From Coriolopsis trogii (Eukaryota > Basidiomycota > Agaricomycetes > Polyporales > Polyporaceae): 64,000 bases of DNA. Both the position numbers and the translations under genes were made by a program. The notes below the pieces were generated by a model. It was not told the DNA's origin and ran no database searches. It worked only from the letters and a program-made list of their open reading frames with translations. This document shows positions 11,369-23,454 of the stretch, piece after piece; within the stretch, counting starts at the first letter, position 1, and each line of letters starts with the position of its first letter. The stretch is taken from positions 496,001 to 560,000 of the forward strand of contig JAHYIO010000001.1 of NCBI GenBank assembly GCA_020543525.1, read 5' to 3'.

Positions 11369-12205
11369 ACTGGCGCTGTGGATCCCGACGATGAGTGGTG
11401 TTCTGTATTGCGTTCTTGTCTCTTTGTACTACCAATCGACTGCCATCTTGAATAAGTTTTCCCCCTATTTTGATGCTTGACTCCGCCGTTCGTTGAGTAT
11501 GCGCTAAGTGATGCAACGACAGCGTATTCAACTATCTACGCTTTTACCAATGGTTTCTCGGCAGCCAGCAGGCACCCAATGGGGCTTCGGCCGATAGAAG
11601 AGACCCTCCGGGAGTACTTGCGTACTTGCCTTGTTACTCTACGTCGGATCATTTCCTCTTTTATTTATCGTTTCAGGCTTACTGTGACAGCGGGTCTTGG
11701 CTCGCCGTGCTTGTGGTGGGTCTGTTTCATATGAGTGTCCATTACTTTACTAATGGCGTGTTCACATGTCTGCGTGTCGCCTATTGCCCTTCGGTTTCAC
11801 AGACGATACATTTCAGTCAAGGGTGCAAGTCTCGTATATACCTGTTCTATCAACGAGTTGAACGAACCGAGTGGGTTCCTCTCTAGTTCGTTATCATCGC
11901 CTTGTCTCCGAGACACCGAAGTCGAGCAGGATTCATGGATTTGTTTGTGAAAAAAGGTGAATAAAATCACTAGATATCGCTTGCTGATGCGAGTCCTTCC
12001 GAGTCGGTGTGGCGTATACGTGTGGGACAGCCTCCTCCTCCTCGCCCATCCACGTCACCTGGCCAAACGCACTGAGTCATCGCTGTGCTTGCAAAGTCTC
12101 AATGGCAGTGCTCAGAATAGGTCGTTGCATATATACACCATTGGGAAAGTCTACCGGTCATTTGTAGCATTCGACGACCTTTGCAAATCAGTGTCAACTC
12201 AACCT
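11369..12205. other. Intergenic, TIF5 to monooxygenase
   Basis: About 840 bp, less GC-rich than the flanking genes. Short reading frames only; no conserved motif or RNA gene seen. Confidence 0.4.
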
Positions 12206-14537
12206 ATGTCTACGTTTCACAGTTCTCTCCCAGTACTCGTCGTAAGTACCCCTCTGATCGCCCTCGCCATGCAGTACTTGCTCACTCCGTAGTTCGTCAA
12301 GATCGGTGGCGGGCCAGCAGGTCTCACGGCTGCACTGACCCTGGTCAAGAACGATATACCCGTCCGCATTGTCGAGAAGCTCCCTGCGTTTCACAATGCC
12401 TCCAGAGGGACCGGCATACATGTGAGACTCTGATCCGCATGTCAATGCACTCGTGCCCACTGTGACTTGACATTCCGTGCTGACGCTGCACGCAGCCCCG
12501 CAGCCTCGAAGTCTTCCGCTTCCTGGGGTTATCGGAGGACTTCAACCGCATCGGACGCCCTCCGCCGATGTTGCGTGCGTACAAACTGCCGGGGGGCACG
12601 GAGCCCGTCCGGACGTGGAGCATCCTCGACCCCCTCGAGCCTACGCCCGACCGCCCAGAGGTGTGTCGACCGAGCGCCCGGGATGCGATAGTGGTTCTTT
12701 TATGCCTTTGCTGACCGTCACGGGACGTACCTGTGTGCAGTATCGGACGTTGATGTTGGGCCAGTACCAGACCGAAGGGATCTTGCGCGACCATCTGGAC
12801 CGGTACGGCGTCGGGGTGGAGGTGGGAACGGAGGTCGTCGCGCTTGCGCAAGAAGACGGCGGGGAGAGTGTCAAAGTGACGATGAAGAAGCGTTCGGCGG
12901 AGGGTGAGCAGACGATGGAGACGGGCCGGTTTGCGTATGTCATCGGTGCGGACGGAGCTCGAGGTGAGCGCATCGGCTGTGCTACGTTGATGTACCTGAC
13001 GCGTCGCCCGGTGGCTCGTAGGCGTTTCGCGCAAGGCCATTGGAGCGACGTTTGAGGGACAGACCAAGGACGGCGACGGCCAGGTTTGGGCTGATGTGGT
13101 GCTAGAGGGCGCGACTACAGATGTGAGCAGAACGTTACTCAGAGCCCCCATGTCTCGTACCTAACGCATCTTCCTTTTGTAGTTTTGGCACACGTGGGCC
13201 GTCCCTGGGAGATATGCGTATGAGTCGCCTCGATGTCCCCTTCCGTTAGAAGCTACTAACTGTGGCGCCCACCAGCATACTTCTACGGCCCAAGGATATA
13301 CCTGGAGCGTTCCACGTTGGAGTCGTTGGTGTCGGCTTCGATCCTGTCGATCTCCTCGATCCCACGAAGCTCGTCCACTTCTTCCATGAAGAGACAGGAA
13401 GAAAAGAGATCGTCTTTAGAGAGTTCGCTAGCATGACGTACTGGAAGTACGTCTTGTTTTCCCCTAGCGCATCTGAGTAGTACTGAGAGCAATTCAATCG
13501 CAAGGCCCAAGATGAGGATGGTCAACAAGTTCTCTGACGGACGTATTTTCCTAGCAGGAGGTGATTTTTTCCTGCAATTTCCCCTATCATTGCTCGAGTG
13601 GTGAATGACTCACCAGTGCGATGTTACAGACGCCGCCCACGTTCACTCCCCGACTGGCGGTCAAGGCCTGAATACCAGTGTACAAGATTCTGTATGTATT
13701 TCAAGATCCCAGCTGGCGTTCATTGACTTATTTCTTATTCCATCCCGCTAGTTCAATATCGCATGGAAGATCGCCCTCGTGCACAAAGGCTTTGCGCTGG
13801 CGAGCCTCCTTGCGACTTACGACGCGGAGCGCCTCCCCGTCGTGACCCATATGCTCCTCACCACCTCCAACCTGTACACGCATGGCGTCGCGAAGACGGC
13901 CGAGGACGTCCCGCTCTTGGCCTCAGCAGGGCCGGCTTTCCCTCCGACAGCGTCTGCAACGTCGAGCGACCATGCCAGCTTTCTGCGGTTCAACGACCGA
14001 GCGCTGCGTCAGCTCGAAATCAACTACCGGTGGAGTCCCGTCGTCTTCGACGCTCGCGGGTTCGTCGGGCTCGACGCGGAAGACCTGAAGGCTCGCGCGT
14101 ATGTGGGACATCCCGGGGATGTCGTGCGTGCCGGGGATCGTGCGCCCGACGCCCCCGCGCTCGTCGATGCCTCCGGTAGGGAGACGTCGCTGTTCGCCGT
14201 GTTGAAGCCAAACAAGCACACTGTCCTCGTCTTCTCACATTCGCGGTCAGGGTCGGAGGCATCGATGACGCACATGGTCGACGCGACCCGCAGGTATCCT
14301 CAAGGTACTGTCCAGGTGGTTGTCCTTGGTTCCCAGGGTGTGCCTGAGGTCGTCGAAGAAGGTGTATTCGCTTTCCACGACACAGAGGGCCATGCTGCTC
14401 GGGCGTACAGTCCGGAGAGCCAGAGGTCCACCGCGGTGGTTGTGCGACCTGATGGGTACGTCGGGGCATATGCGTACGACGTTGCTGGCCTCAAGACCTA
14501 CTTCTCGAATATCTTCCACCCGATACTTTCTCCTTGA
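12206..14537 (+). CDS. FAD-dependent monooxygenase, phenol 2-monooxygenase-like
   Basis: A class A flavoprotein hydroxylase expected to hydroxylate an aromatic substrate with NAD(P)H and O2; the substrate cannot be read from the sequence. Seen: the Rossmann motif VKIGGGPAGLTAALTL right after the first intron, HPRSLEVFRFLGL, the DG motif YVIGADGARG, and the GD motif FLAGDAAHVHSPTGGQGLN (split by an intron after AG). A C-terminal thioredoxin-like domain of about 200 residues, as in phenol hydroxylase, has FSHSRSGSEASM and ends VRPDGYVGAYAYDV. Start MSTFHSSLPVLV at 12206 joins in frame at GTAAGT. All introns (about eight) are short and phases agree, so it looks functional. Such enzymes are common in lignin-degrading fungi for aromatic catabolism; secondary metabolism is an alternative. 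Confidence 0.85.
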
Positions 14538-15241
14538 TCATGTCCAACACCGCATACCACCCTCGTCGGTGCAGATGTCCGGAACTCTGGAATGTACATA
14601 AGGGGCCAGTCAGTCCCGCTGTCGCTCTTCTGATATAGTTTTATGTCCAGGCCTTTTGCACCGGGTTGTTCAGCCTCGCGGTGCGGGTTTCTAGTCGAGC
14701 AGTAGAGCCATGACGAGCTATGAACGCGAAGGTCATATGTATGAGCATCTTGTCCGGGTTACCTGTATCAGAATACTGCACCGTACAGCACTGCGCAGCC
14801 TCTACATCCCAATAACGTACTTCCGAGTCTTTAGCTTCAATATCTCAAGCATTCACTCGCCGGTACTCACACTGCCGTAGGCGGTTCTATGTTTGGGAGC
14901 GTCTGCATTAGGATGCGTGTAAGAGGCATCTGCACAGCATATGAGCTTATCGGCGCTGCGACGACGAGCATGGGGCGAAAAGGACGACACAAGTTCACAC
15001 CACCATTTCCCTACTCATACGAAAGCTGTGAGAGGGCTGTGTGACACCATGCATGAAGGCAGCTGCTGTATAGCTTCAAGGGGCGATGATGGCTGTACAT
15101 GGCATACAATTGATAAGTGTGAGTCAGTAGGACACATGCCAACGACTTTCAATCCTACCAATCAAGTAGGTTCGTCTACCTACCAGTGGCCATCAACGAT
15201 CCACGCTCACCATTGTTCTCCCCAGCAGCCACTCCACCCCC
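14538..15241. other. Intergenic, monooxygenase to F-box gene
   Basis: About 700 bp. Nothing recognisable beyond short, unsupported reading frames. Confidence 0.4.
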
Positions 15242-16818
15242 ATGGATAAAGCCCGCCTATCTATCGATGTCTGCGAACACATCATAGACCTTGTCAGCGC
15301 GCTGAACACTGACCCGGTGACCCCCAAGGCTAGATGGTGGTCGGATGTGGCAGTGCATTGCATGCTTTACCGGACATGTTCCCTGGTTTGCTCTGCCTGG
15401 CTTCATCGTTCTCGCTACAATCTCTATCGCACTATCAGGTTCACCACCCGTGATCAGCTCGACAATTTCGTGGAAACCCTCTCACGCAACGCTTTCCTCG
15501 GAGATCTTGTCCATACCGTTGTCCTTCCTTGGAACCAAACATACATTCCTCTCGCCTGCGGCACCTTGATCAAACAGCTTCGTAACCTTCGATGCCTGGA
15601 GTACCGCTCGGTCACTGATTCGTTTGGCAACTACCGGAACGGAACCAAAGTCTATCCACCTCGATACCACAATCTCATTGCTCAGTTCTCTATCACGCAT
15701 CTTTCGTTCGCAGGTTTCTGGCCTACCTTTAGGCACTCTCTGCCTGACGTCTTCAGGTTGATCTGGTCACTACACGATCTCACTAGCCTCACTTTAGCTT
15801 TCTTCGATGAACATCGTCTCGTTGCTCCTCTCTCGCCCCCTTCTACGCCATGCTCAAATTGTTCGATAGATCATGATACCGAGTATCATCCTGCTATTCC
15901 TCCCGTCGATCTTCCTTCAAGTTACGGTCCTCATCATCCTCAGAACGAGGCACCAGTCTTTCCCATGTTAGGATATGGTCCAGAGGATCGCTCAGCGAGG
16001 GAACAGCTTATGAACAGGAAGCGGACAATCACACATTCACCCTCTACCAATCACCCGCCGGCCTGTTACCGCCAGCGCGACTTGTATGCGCTGTCTGCGC
16101 TACGTGCATTAGCCAGGCGAAGCGCTTGTGCGAACTTGAGAGTGCTCACACTCCTGGTGCGGGTGACCTTTGCCCTAGATGCACTGAGCTTTGGACTGAC
16201 GAATCAACGATTTGAATAGGGGAACACGATGCACCTCAGGAACCTGAACCTTCCTCAACATGTCTTCGGACAATCAGTCACCACATTCGCAATGCAGATT
16301 TATACATGTGAGTGCTATCGTAGCGACTATGTACTTGCTCAACCATTTACGATATGATATGGACACGAATTATAGACAAGCCCCCTTACCAGCTCCCATT
16401 CTTCTCCGGATTGGAAGAGATCATATTCTGGATCTCGACCTCTGCGCGAATGAAGGACGCTCTGGAGTTTTTGTCCCACACACACCCCGGCACGAACGCC
16501 ACCCTTCGCAGAATCGTTCTTGTCCTCGATCGAGCCAGCGAACCCCTCCCGATGCAAAGTGTACTCGTGAACGGCATTGATATTCTGTCATGGCAAATAC
16601 AAGGATTCACGGCATTGGAGTCAATCAAAATCTACGTACTTGAACGGGATGCAGAGACTATCTGGTCGTGGATGTACGACTCAGCTCAGTGGAGGGCAGA
16701 GCTGCAAACCAAATTGGGCCGCCTTGGTCTTTGCACCTCAGTCGTTGTCCTATCCTTGCACAAGCTTGTGTCCATCTTCCCCCAATTATCACATATGACT
16801 GATTACTTATGTATATAG
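15242..16818 (+). CDS. F-box-like/LRR protein (copy 1)
   Basis: The F-box-like N-terminus LSIDVCEHIIDLV (residues 6-18), followed by CSLVCSAWLHRSRYNLYRTIRF, suggests a substrate adaptor for an SCF ubiquitin ligase. LRR-like segments follow (LRNLRCLEY, ITHLSFAGF, LTSLTLAFF). Exon 1 ends at LTLLVR; a 57-nt intron starting gtgacc is removed and reading resumes GNTMHLRNLNLPQHVFGQSV. A second intron joins YTYKPPYQLPFFSGLEEIIFW, and the frame ends at 16818. The reading frame without splicing would stop at 16219. The intron position and the flanking HxxGQSV are shared with the copy at 26857-28641, so the two are paralogues. The target is unknown. The C-terminal exon is the least certain part. Confidence 0.7.
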
Positions 16819-17226
16819 CATGTTGAAGAGTCTCAGTTGCTACATTACGCGCCATGTATGTTGTCGTGCGACGTGTGTACGGCACCTTGCCAGTCTGAGT
16901 AGTAGGTACCGACGACCTCGATTCAGCTATTGCGGAACTCAACGTAGAGGAATTGTAACCTTACGTGCGCTGAAATTTATTATATGAGGTATACTAGTAT
17001 GCTTAAAAGCCCCGGAAAGTGAGGCGTTGAGTCTACCGCGGTGTATAGCCCTGATGCTGAAGGGTTGAACTGCAGGTCCTGGCACGCCGCGCGCCCGACA
17101 TCGCCGAACAGGCAATATAGGCGCTAAGGAGCACGTGCAAATCGTGCTTACGAAACACTGGGATTCCCGAGAACCTGCCGAATGATCATAAGTGCGGTCA
17201 CCCCCTATAGTATATCATCCCTCACC
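16819..17226. other. Intergenic, F-box gene to FAD oxidoreductase
   Basis: About 400 bp; AT-rich around 16965-17005. No gene or RNA recognised. Confidence 0.35.
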
Positions 17227-19035
17227 ATGGGCAACTTCGTCTCAAAAGCGAAACTAATCCTCTACGCCACAATACAGCTGGGCGAGACGTATGACCTCAT
17301 TCAGAAACGGCTGCAAACACCGCCGGGCTTGCCGGTGCCCAACCCCACGCTCCCTCTCTGGACGGTCCCCGCCGCTGAGTTACCTGTAGACTCTCCGGAG
17401 TCGCTGCCAACCACAGCGGATGTTGTCATCATAGGTTCTGGGATCACCGGGACGTCCGTGGCATACAACGCGCTCTCACGAGAAAGCGGGCTGAATGTCG
17501 TCATGCTTGAAGCTCGCGAAGTCTGTTCCGGAGCTACTGGACGGTCAGTCCCAAAGTGTTCTGATTCTACAAACCATGATTTCTCACATTATACGTCTAG
17601 GAACGGGGGCCATATCAATCCTCCGCTTTATCATGACTTTAACGAAATCAAAGAGCTGTACGGAGACCGCGCGGCGAAGGCCATCGTCGCCTTTCGTCGC
17701 TCCCATATAACAGAGATGTTGGAAGTCGCTTCCAGAGAGGGCATACTGGAGGCCTCGCAGTGTCGTGAGACGGAACACCTAGACGTCTTCACATGTCCGA
17801 TCGCTTTCGCCGCGGCGAAAGATAACCTCGCCAAATGGCGCGCGGAAATGCCCGAGGAATCCAGTAGTTTCGCATCATATGAACGAGACGAGGCCATCGA
17901 GGTATGTCTCCACAGAGGAGAAGATACAATGTCCGGGATCCCGCTCACCTAGTCTCTTGAAGAGATTCCACCTCGCAGACCAGACAGTGGGCTGTATCTC
18001 GAACACAGGCGGCGCAATGCACCCATATCGCTTCGTCACGTCCCTCCTCTCCATCCTCCTCGACCGTCATCCCAAGTATGCTTCTTTTTATCAGCATTGT
18101 ACCCAAGCTCACATCATCTCGTGGTCTCCAGCTTCGGGATATATACCCACACCCCCTGCACGTCCATCACCGCCACCACCGACGCCTACGTCGTGCACAC
18201 CCCGCGCGGCACCATCCTCGCCCCGCACGTCATCCACGCCACAAACGGCTGGTCCGCCGAACTTCTCCGCCCGCTCCTCTCCAAGATCGCCCCCGCCCGG
18301 GGCAGCATGTCCGCCCAACGCCCCGGCACCGCCCTCCACGCCTCCACGCTCTCCGGGCGGCGCTCGTTCGTGTTCTACCGCGGCGCTCAGGGCGGGTACG
18401 ACTATCTCACCCAGCTCCCCGTCGGCGAGCACGAGCTCATGTTTGGCGGGGGCTGGGCCATGGCATGCGATGATACCACGCGGGGCTTGCCCGAGATCGG
18501 GATCGCGGACGATAGCGTCGTGAACCACGTCGGCCAGAGCTACCTCGCAGGCGCCCTTCCCCAGTATTTTGGGCACCGCAATTGGGGGATGGACATCCAG
18601 CCCGAGGTATATGCGGGAAGACATGGCGAAAACCCTGAAGGTATCGAGCGATTGCCACTGACTTGGGGTTCGGGGAGGACAAAAGCACAATGGAGCGGGA
18701 TTCTGGGCATCTCTGCCGACATGCTCCCCTGGGTCGGTAGGTTGCCAGAGAAGGTGTGCGGACGAGCATCACCCAGAGGTAGCACCCCCAACCCTCCCCA
18801 GGCTGGAGAGAAGGAGAAACAAGGACATGTGCAAACGGCCCCTCCAGGCGAGTGGATCGCGGCCGGATACACAGGCGAAGGGATGGTGCATGCCTGGATG
18901 AGCGGCAAGGCTTTGGCCCATATGGTACTCGATAGGGACGAGGAAATCAGGGAGTGGTTCCCCGACACGTTACGTGTGACAGAGAAACGATGGAAGGAGG
19001 CGAACATGGAGAAGCTCTTCGAGCGGTTCATGTGA
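17227..19035 (+). CDS. DAO-family FAD-dependent oxidoreductase
   Basis: A D-amino-acid-oxidase/gamma-glutamylputrescine-oxidase-like flavoprotein, expected to oxidise a C-N bond; the substrate is unknown. Seen: the dinucleotide motif DVVIIGSGITGTSVAYNAL near residue 75, and CSGATGR-NGGHINPP, where an intron (gtcagt to tag) must be removed to join the family signature. Further on are NTGGAMHPYRFV, VIHATNGWSAELL, the substrate-domain segment GEHELMFGGGWA, and a C-terminal GYTGEGMVHAWMSGKALAHMVL FAD-binding end. Start 17227 has an ideal Kozak context (CACCATGG), better than the in-frame ATG at 17182. It gives MGNFVSK, a good N-myristoylation sequence. A Pro/Gly-rich insertion at about 18760-18850 interrupts the C-terminal domain and could contain an unspliced intron. 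Confidence 0.82.
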
Positions 19036-19193
19036 GACTACGACCTTGTATGCGTTTCGTTGTGGAGTGCACATTAGCATGTACTAGTAAAGGCGAGGGG
19101 TTCTCCGCCTGAATAGCATGTACTCCGGGCGCGACACAATCTTCGTGTACCGAATTGCAGATTTCTGACATCGCTGGACGCCAGCAGGGAGTC

Positions 19194-22100
19194 CTACATA
19201 GTCTCCTGCAAAATGGACGTAGTATCTTGCTGGAACCGAGCCAGGTATGACGACAGCTCGCTGTCTTGAAGGCTTGAATGGTCCAAAGCTTGGCCGAGCT
19301 GCGTGCGGAGCTACGCATGTGTGTAATTGCAACACCGGTCACATAGTATAGCTCAGAGAGATTGCATGTAGGAGTTTCGATACGACTCACGCGTAGAAGA
19401 GCCTTGCGTCGCACAGTCATCTTGCTCGTTCGGCTAGCTTGCCTGTCGCGCTCCTCTTGATCCGCTAAGAACTCTGCGACGCGGCGGCCTTCAGTTATGG
19501 CAGCTTCGGGCATGTCCGCCAACCTTGCGAGGTCTAGACCTAAGACGCGGAGCAGTTTGAACTTCACTAGTTAGGAGGCTGTATACTGTAATGAGCAGTA
19601 CCGTAGTGTTCACAGACGTCAGGGGCGCCATCCACAATCCTGACGTCGTTCAGTGGTATCAGGATGATACACTACAAATGTGTCAGAGGGGACTATACTT
19701 GTAATGAAATGTCATTCCAAATTTGGACGCCGTCGAACGTGATTTCTGGGCAGTGGATAAGTAAGTGTCAAGAGTAACCGCAGCCGCGTTGTTCACCTGC
19801 ACAGACAAGTGAAGACTGCCTATCAGTCAGTTCATGATCTCGTGCTACCATGAGAAAGCTCACTTTACTACAGATGGCTGACGCGATAACGTCGTAGTGA
19901 GTTCGTTGAAGTGGCTGAAATGCGAGATGCCGAGCGGTTCTAATCAATATCGAAGTTGTGCTATAGCAGCGCCTACGTTGCAAAGAACACGAATGACTGC
20001 TTGCACGAGTCTTGAGCAACGTAAGTATCAGCAGAAGATAGAGGTGCACCTTGAGTCGAATTAGCTCCTCAGCTATCGCGTGCGAAATCCCCGCTCCCTC
20101 TCTGACAGAGGTGCCACGCCCGACCTCATCGATCAATACTAGCGAGTTCTCAGTTGCGAGTCCTATGTGTATTTGTTCATGAGTGAGCATTTTGACGCTT
20201 AGTTATGGAAGTATAGCTCACCGAGGATCATCGCGGAGGAGGCCATCTCGCTTGCGAACGTGCTGAGATTCTTCTCAAGATCGTCATCGTTCGACAGACG
20301 AGTAAGCAGTGCATCGTGTATCCTATACACTCGTCGCATATCCGGATATTCAAAAATGACTGACAGAGCATTCTAAATGAGACGTACCTGAACGACCCGT
20401 ATTCTGCGGGCACGAAACACCCACACATGGCCATCACTGCCAGAAGCGCGATCTGTCTGAGGTACGTGCTCTTCCCCGACATGCTGACCACAGTGTGAGT
20501 TCAGGACGATCGTGTGGCTCACGACTAAATGATACGCACTTTGGTCCTTGCACGATCTGGAACGAGGACGCTTCACAGCAGTATACATCATTGGGTACTG
20601 TCGACCCGGCGGCTTGCACTATCTCCATAACCGGATGACGTCCGCCCTTGATAGCAAGCGTGCCGGTAAATTCGGGACGTGCTATGTAATGTCCTAAGTA
20701 TCGGCTTTACGAGAGACAGGCCAGCAAATCTGCTCACTGTAGCTGCGTACTGAACGTGAAGAGTGTGAGACATGTCACAACATGGTACAGAGAAGACATA
20801 CGGATTGATGCATGTGCGAAAGACCACAGCAGGTCAAGAAGTGCGACTGCTTCCGATGCTTTGTACAGCGCTCCTATCTCGCAAACAATCTCATCTATGA
20901 GGTCTTGTATGATTCTGGCCGAACGATAGTTAACAAGCGTCACATGAACGAACGAGGAAAGGATATACTTGTCGCTCAGGATCAACGTCTCATCGAGCGC
21001 ATCTTTCATCCTTGCGTTCCGCTTCATCTGCATGTTCACATGAAGGTGAAACCATGCTCTTGATGATAACAAGATACGATAGAGTACTTACCAATTCGAT
21101 GCTCGAAAAGACCCAACGACCCTTCTGCACTGTGACGTCCACGACCCCTCGAGGCAGCTCGCCTCCGGCATCTTCCAAGTCTGCCTTCTTCACCGAGAAA
21201 ACGAACCCAGAGTCAGACTCGCGGTATACGAGCGTTAGCGGGAGGTTGTGCTCCTCTGCTAGACGGTTCCGAAGAGCGTATATGTCTCCCACGTTCTCCT
21301 TGTATGTCTCGCGTGCTACGTCGAGCAGTCGGTTGAAGTTTGCCTACATTTTAACACCGTGAGTTTTTGGCTGAGTTGTACTGTAGCATCAATGCTACCT
21401 TCACAGCATACACCCGCGAATTGACCCCGTTCAACCCTCCCTGCATTAGGTCAACAAGGTCAACAAGAGTTCTGATGGTGTCAATGTGCACGCACCTTGG
21501 CGGGCGTGGCTTCCTCGTTCAAGCTCTCACTTATGCGTGATTCAATCTTCTCGAGACGACTATCAGAGATCATCTATATCCACGACTCAGTATATGCTTC
21601 TTTCCTGCTTGCTTCGACTCACCTCGCGTACGATCTGCAGCAGTTGAGAGCGACTTCCTTCGAGCGCACTTGCCAGACGAGGAAGGCTTTGTACGATGTT
21701 TCTCAAGGTGAGCATCTGCGCGACCCGCGACGAAGCCAGCTTAGCATTGCTAACTTCGCGCACTTCGAACGAGATAAGCTATAGGAGAGGTAATCAGCCA
21801 TATACGAAATCAATTCCACAAGATGTATAGGTAGTGTAGGTACCGAGCATATCAACTTGTCGAAATCTACTTTGTTCAGCTGTTTAAGGGCATTCTTGAC
21901 ATCACTGAAGCGTTCCTCTGTTTGAATGAACTCTAGTCCTCAAACGTCGGATGTATGAACGCCACAGAACGTCGTATAGCGTACCTACCTTCTACCACAT
22001 CAAGCCTCGCTTCAAGTGCAGACTTGACTGAAGGACGTATGCGGCGTGAGACATGGCTGTATTGTCAAGAAGTGCACTCACCAGTGATCGGAGCCAAGAT

Positions 22101-23124
22101 GTTCACCCGCAACAGCCTTGCACCCATGGCCGTCCAAGTGTGATTGAGTAGTCTAAGCGCATGTAGTTAACCCGATAGCTCCATTCAACGCCAGCAGCGA
22201 CGCCGGGCGCATATACACCTACCCGAAGAGAGTATATGCGCTCTTTTTGCCAGACATACTGCCTACTAGCTCCAAGTTGCGAGCAGTCCCCGAATCGACC
22301 ATCATAGTGCCCTCGACCTGGGTGAAGCGTATGAGGAGAGACGATGCTGCGAAGCGAGTGTTGAGCCGGAGCTCTGCATGTTTGAACAACGCGCTCGCAG
22401 CAGATAGTGCGTAGTATCTGCGAAGCACGACGTGTCCAGAATATTCATGCTCGACAAAGTCGCATACACCCACTGGTTTGAGACCGCAACAAGCGTCGCC
22501 GCACGTTCGTCATCTTCTACTGTGAGTTGATTGATGAACTCCAAACCTATACACATGCGTCAGGAGCAATAGGTGCAGGATGCAGGAGGCGGGCTAGGGA
22601 ACACATACCGGCGTTGTCGCTCCAGTACTTGCGCGCCACAGGTTCCACGGGAACACCATCGAACTCATCCATGATGCACTGCACGAGCAAAGACGTCATG
22701 TGCGGCTTTTTCCCTCCCGAAGGGAGCGAGACGTCCGTCAAAGACATGAACGTGTCCGGGACTAGGATCATCGACGGATTGTGGAGGTGGAGTTGGTGCA
22801 GTGTCTTCACATACGTCGGACAATCAGCCAGCTGCGTTGCGAGAAAGGTCAGGAGACTATCATTATATGCGCATATATCGAGGTTCTTACCTGTATGACG
22901 GCGACTCTTCCGGTGTCCTTGTCGAGCGCGGCGATGCCCACCTCTCTGCCTACACCACGGCCTTCAATGACGGCAACGACATAACTGGAGTCATGCCTGG
23001 ACGAGAGGGCAGTTTGAGGACGGGCGGTGTTGGGTCGAGAGTGCGAAGTCCGTGGGCGGGAGACTGCAGTTTGCGGACGAGAACTTGATGGCCGAACAAA
23101 GTCGAATCTGGTGCTGGTGGACAT
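19194..23124 (-). CDS. MSH4: MutS homologue MSH4 (meiotic recombination)
   Basis: Partner of MSH5 in a meiosis-specific clamp that stabilises Holliday junctions and promotes crossovers. The protein lacks the N-terminal mismatch-recognition domain, as MSH4 does. It opens with a low-complexity Ser/Arg/Pro stretch and goes straight into the connector domain [19 protein letters not shown]. Later come LVPDTFMS, the core [16 protein letters not shown], and the lever/clamp region with [15 protein letters not shown]. The Walker [14 protein letters not shown] has an intron inside the Asn codon. Next are Walker [12 protein letters not shown] and [14 protein letters not shown] (intron inside the Thr codon). 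The C-terminus reads [19 protein letters not shown], ending QETM and stop at 19194. Many short introns; all joins checked around the ATPase core keep frame. It converges on the FAD oxidoreductase 158 bp away. Confidence 0.9.
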
Positions 23125-23454
23125 GGTTGTACTGGAGCAAGAGAGACGAGTGTGCGCAAGTGCTCCCTCTCAGGCCTATGGATATGTGTAGTCCACGTGA
23201 GAAAGCCGTACTGATGTGCGAGGACGCTTCGGATCGGCACGCAACATACACGCAAATACACGCCGCTTTTCGGTACCCAGATCTGATAAACTGTGTACAC
23301 AGCTGACATCAGGAGAAACTGTCTAACGCAACAAGTATGAGCGCATTGATGGAAAGAGGCTGGGAAAGCGAACATCGTACCTTGTAGCTCAGCAAACGTT
23401 CCACAAGCTGACCTACTGATCGTAAGGCACTGTCGCATAACACACTAGATATAG
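23125..23454. other. Intergenic, VPS72 3' end to MSH4 start
   Basis: 330 bp that must hold the MSH4 promoter and the VPS72 3' flank. No gene or obvious meiotic element picked out by eye. Confidence 0.35.

Noticed and set aside
10344..11531. 395-residue open frame on the minus strand across eIF5
   Set aside because: It is the complement of a strongly biased, clearly identified eIF5 coding sequence; its product is Leu/Arg-rich with no family similarity.
16220..16260. F-box copy 1 as a truncated pseudogene (stop at 16219)
   Set aside because: The stop lies in an intron whose position is conserved in copy 2; splicing continues the frame.
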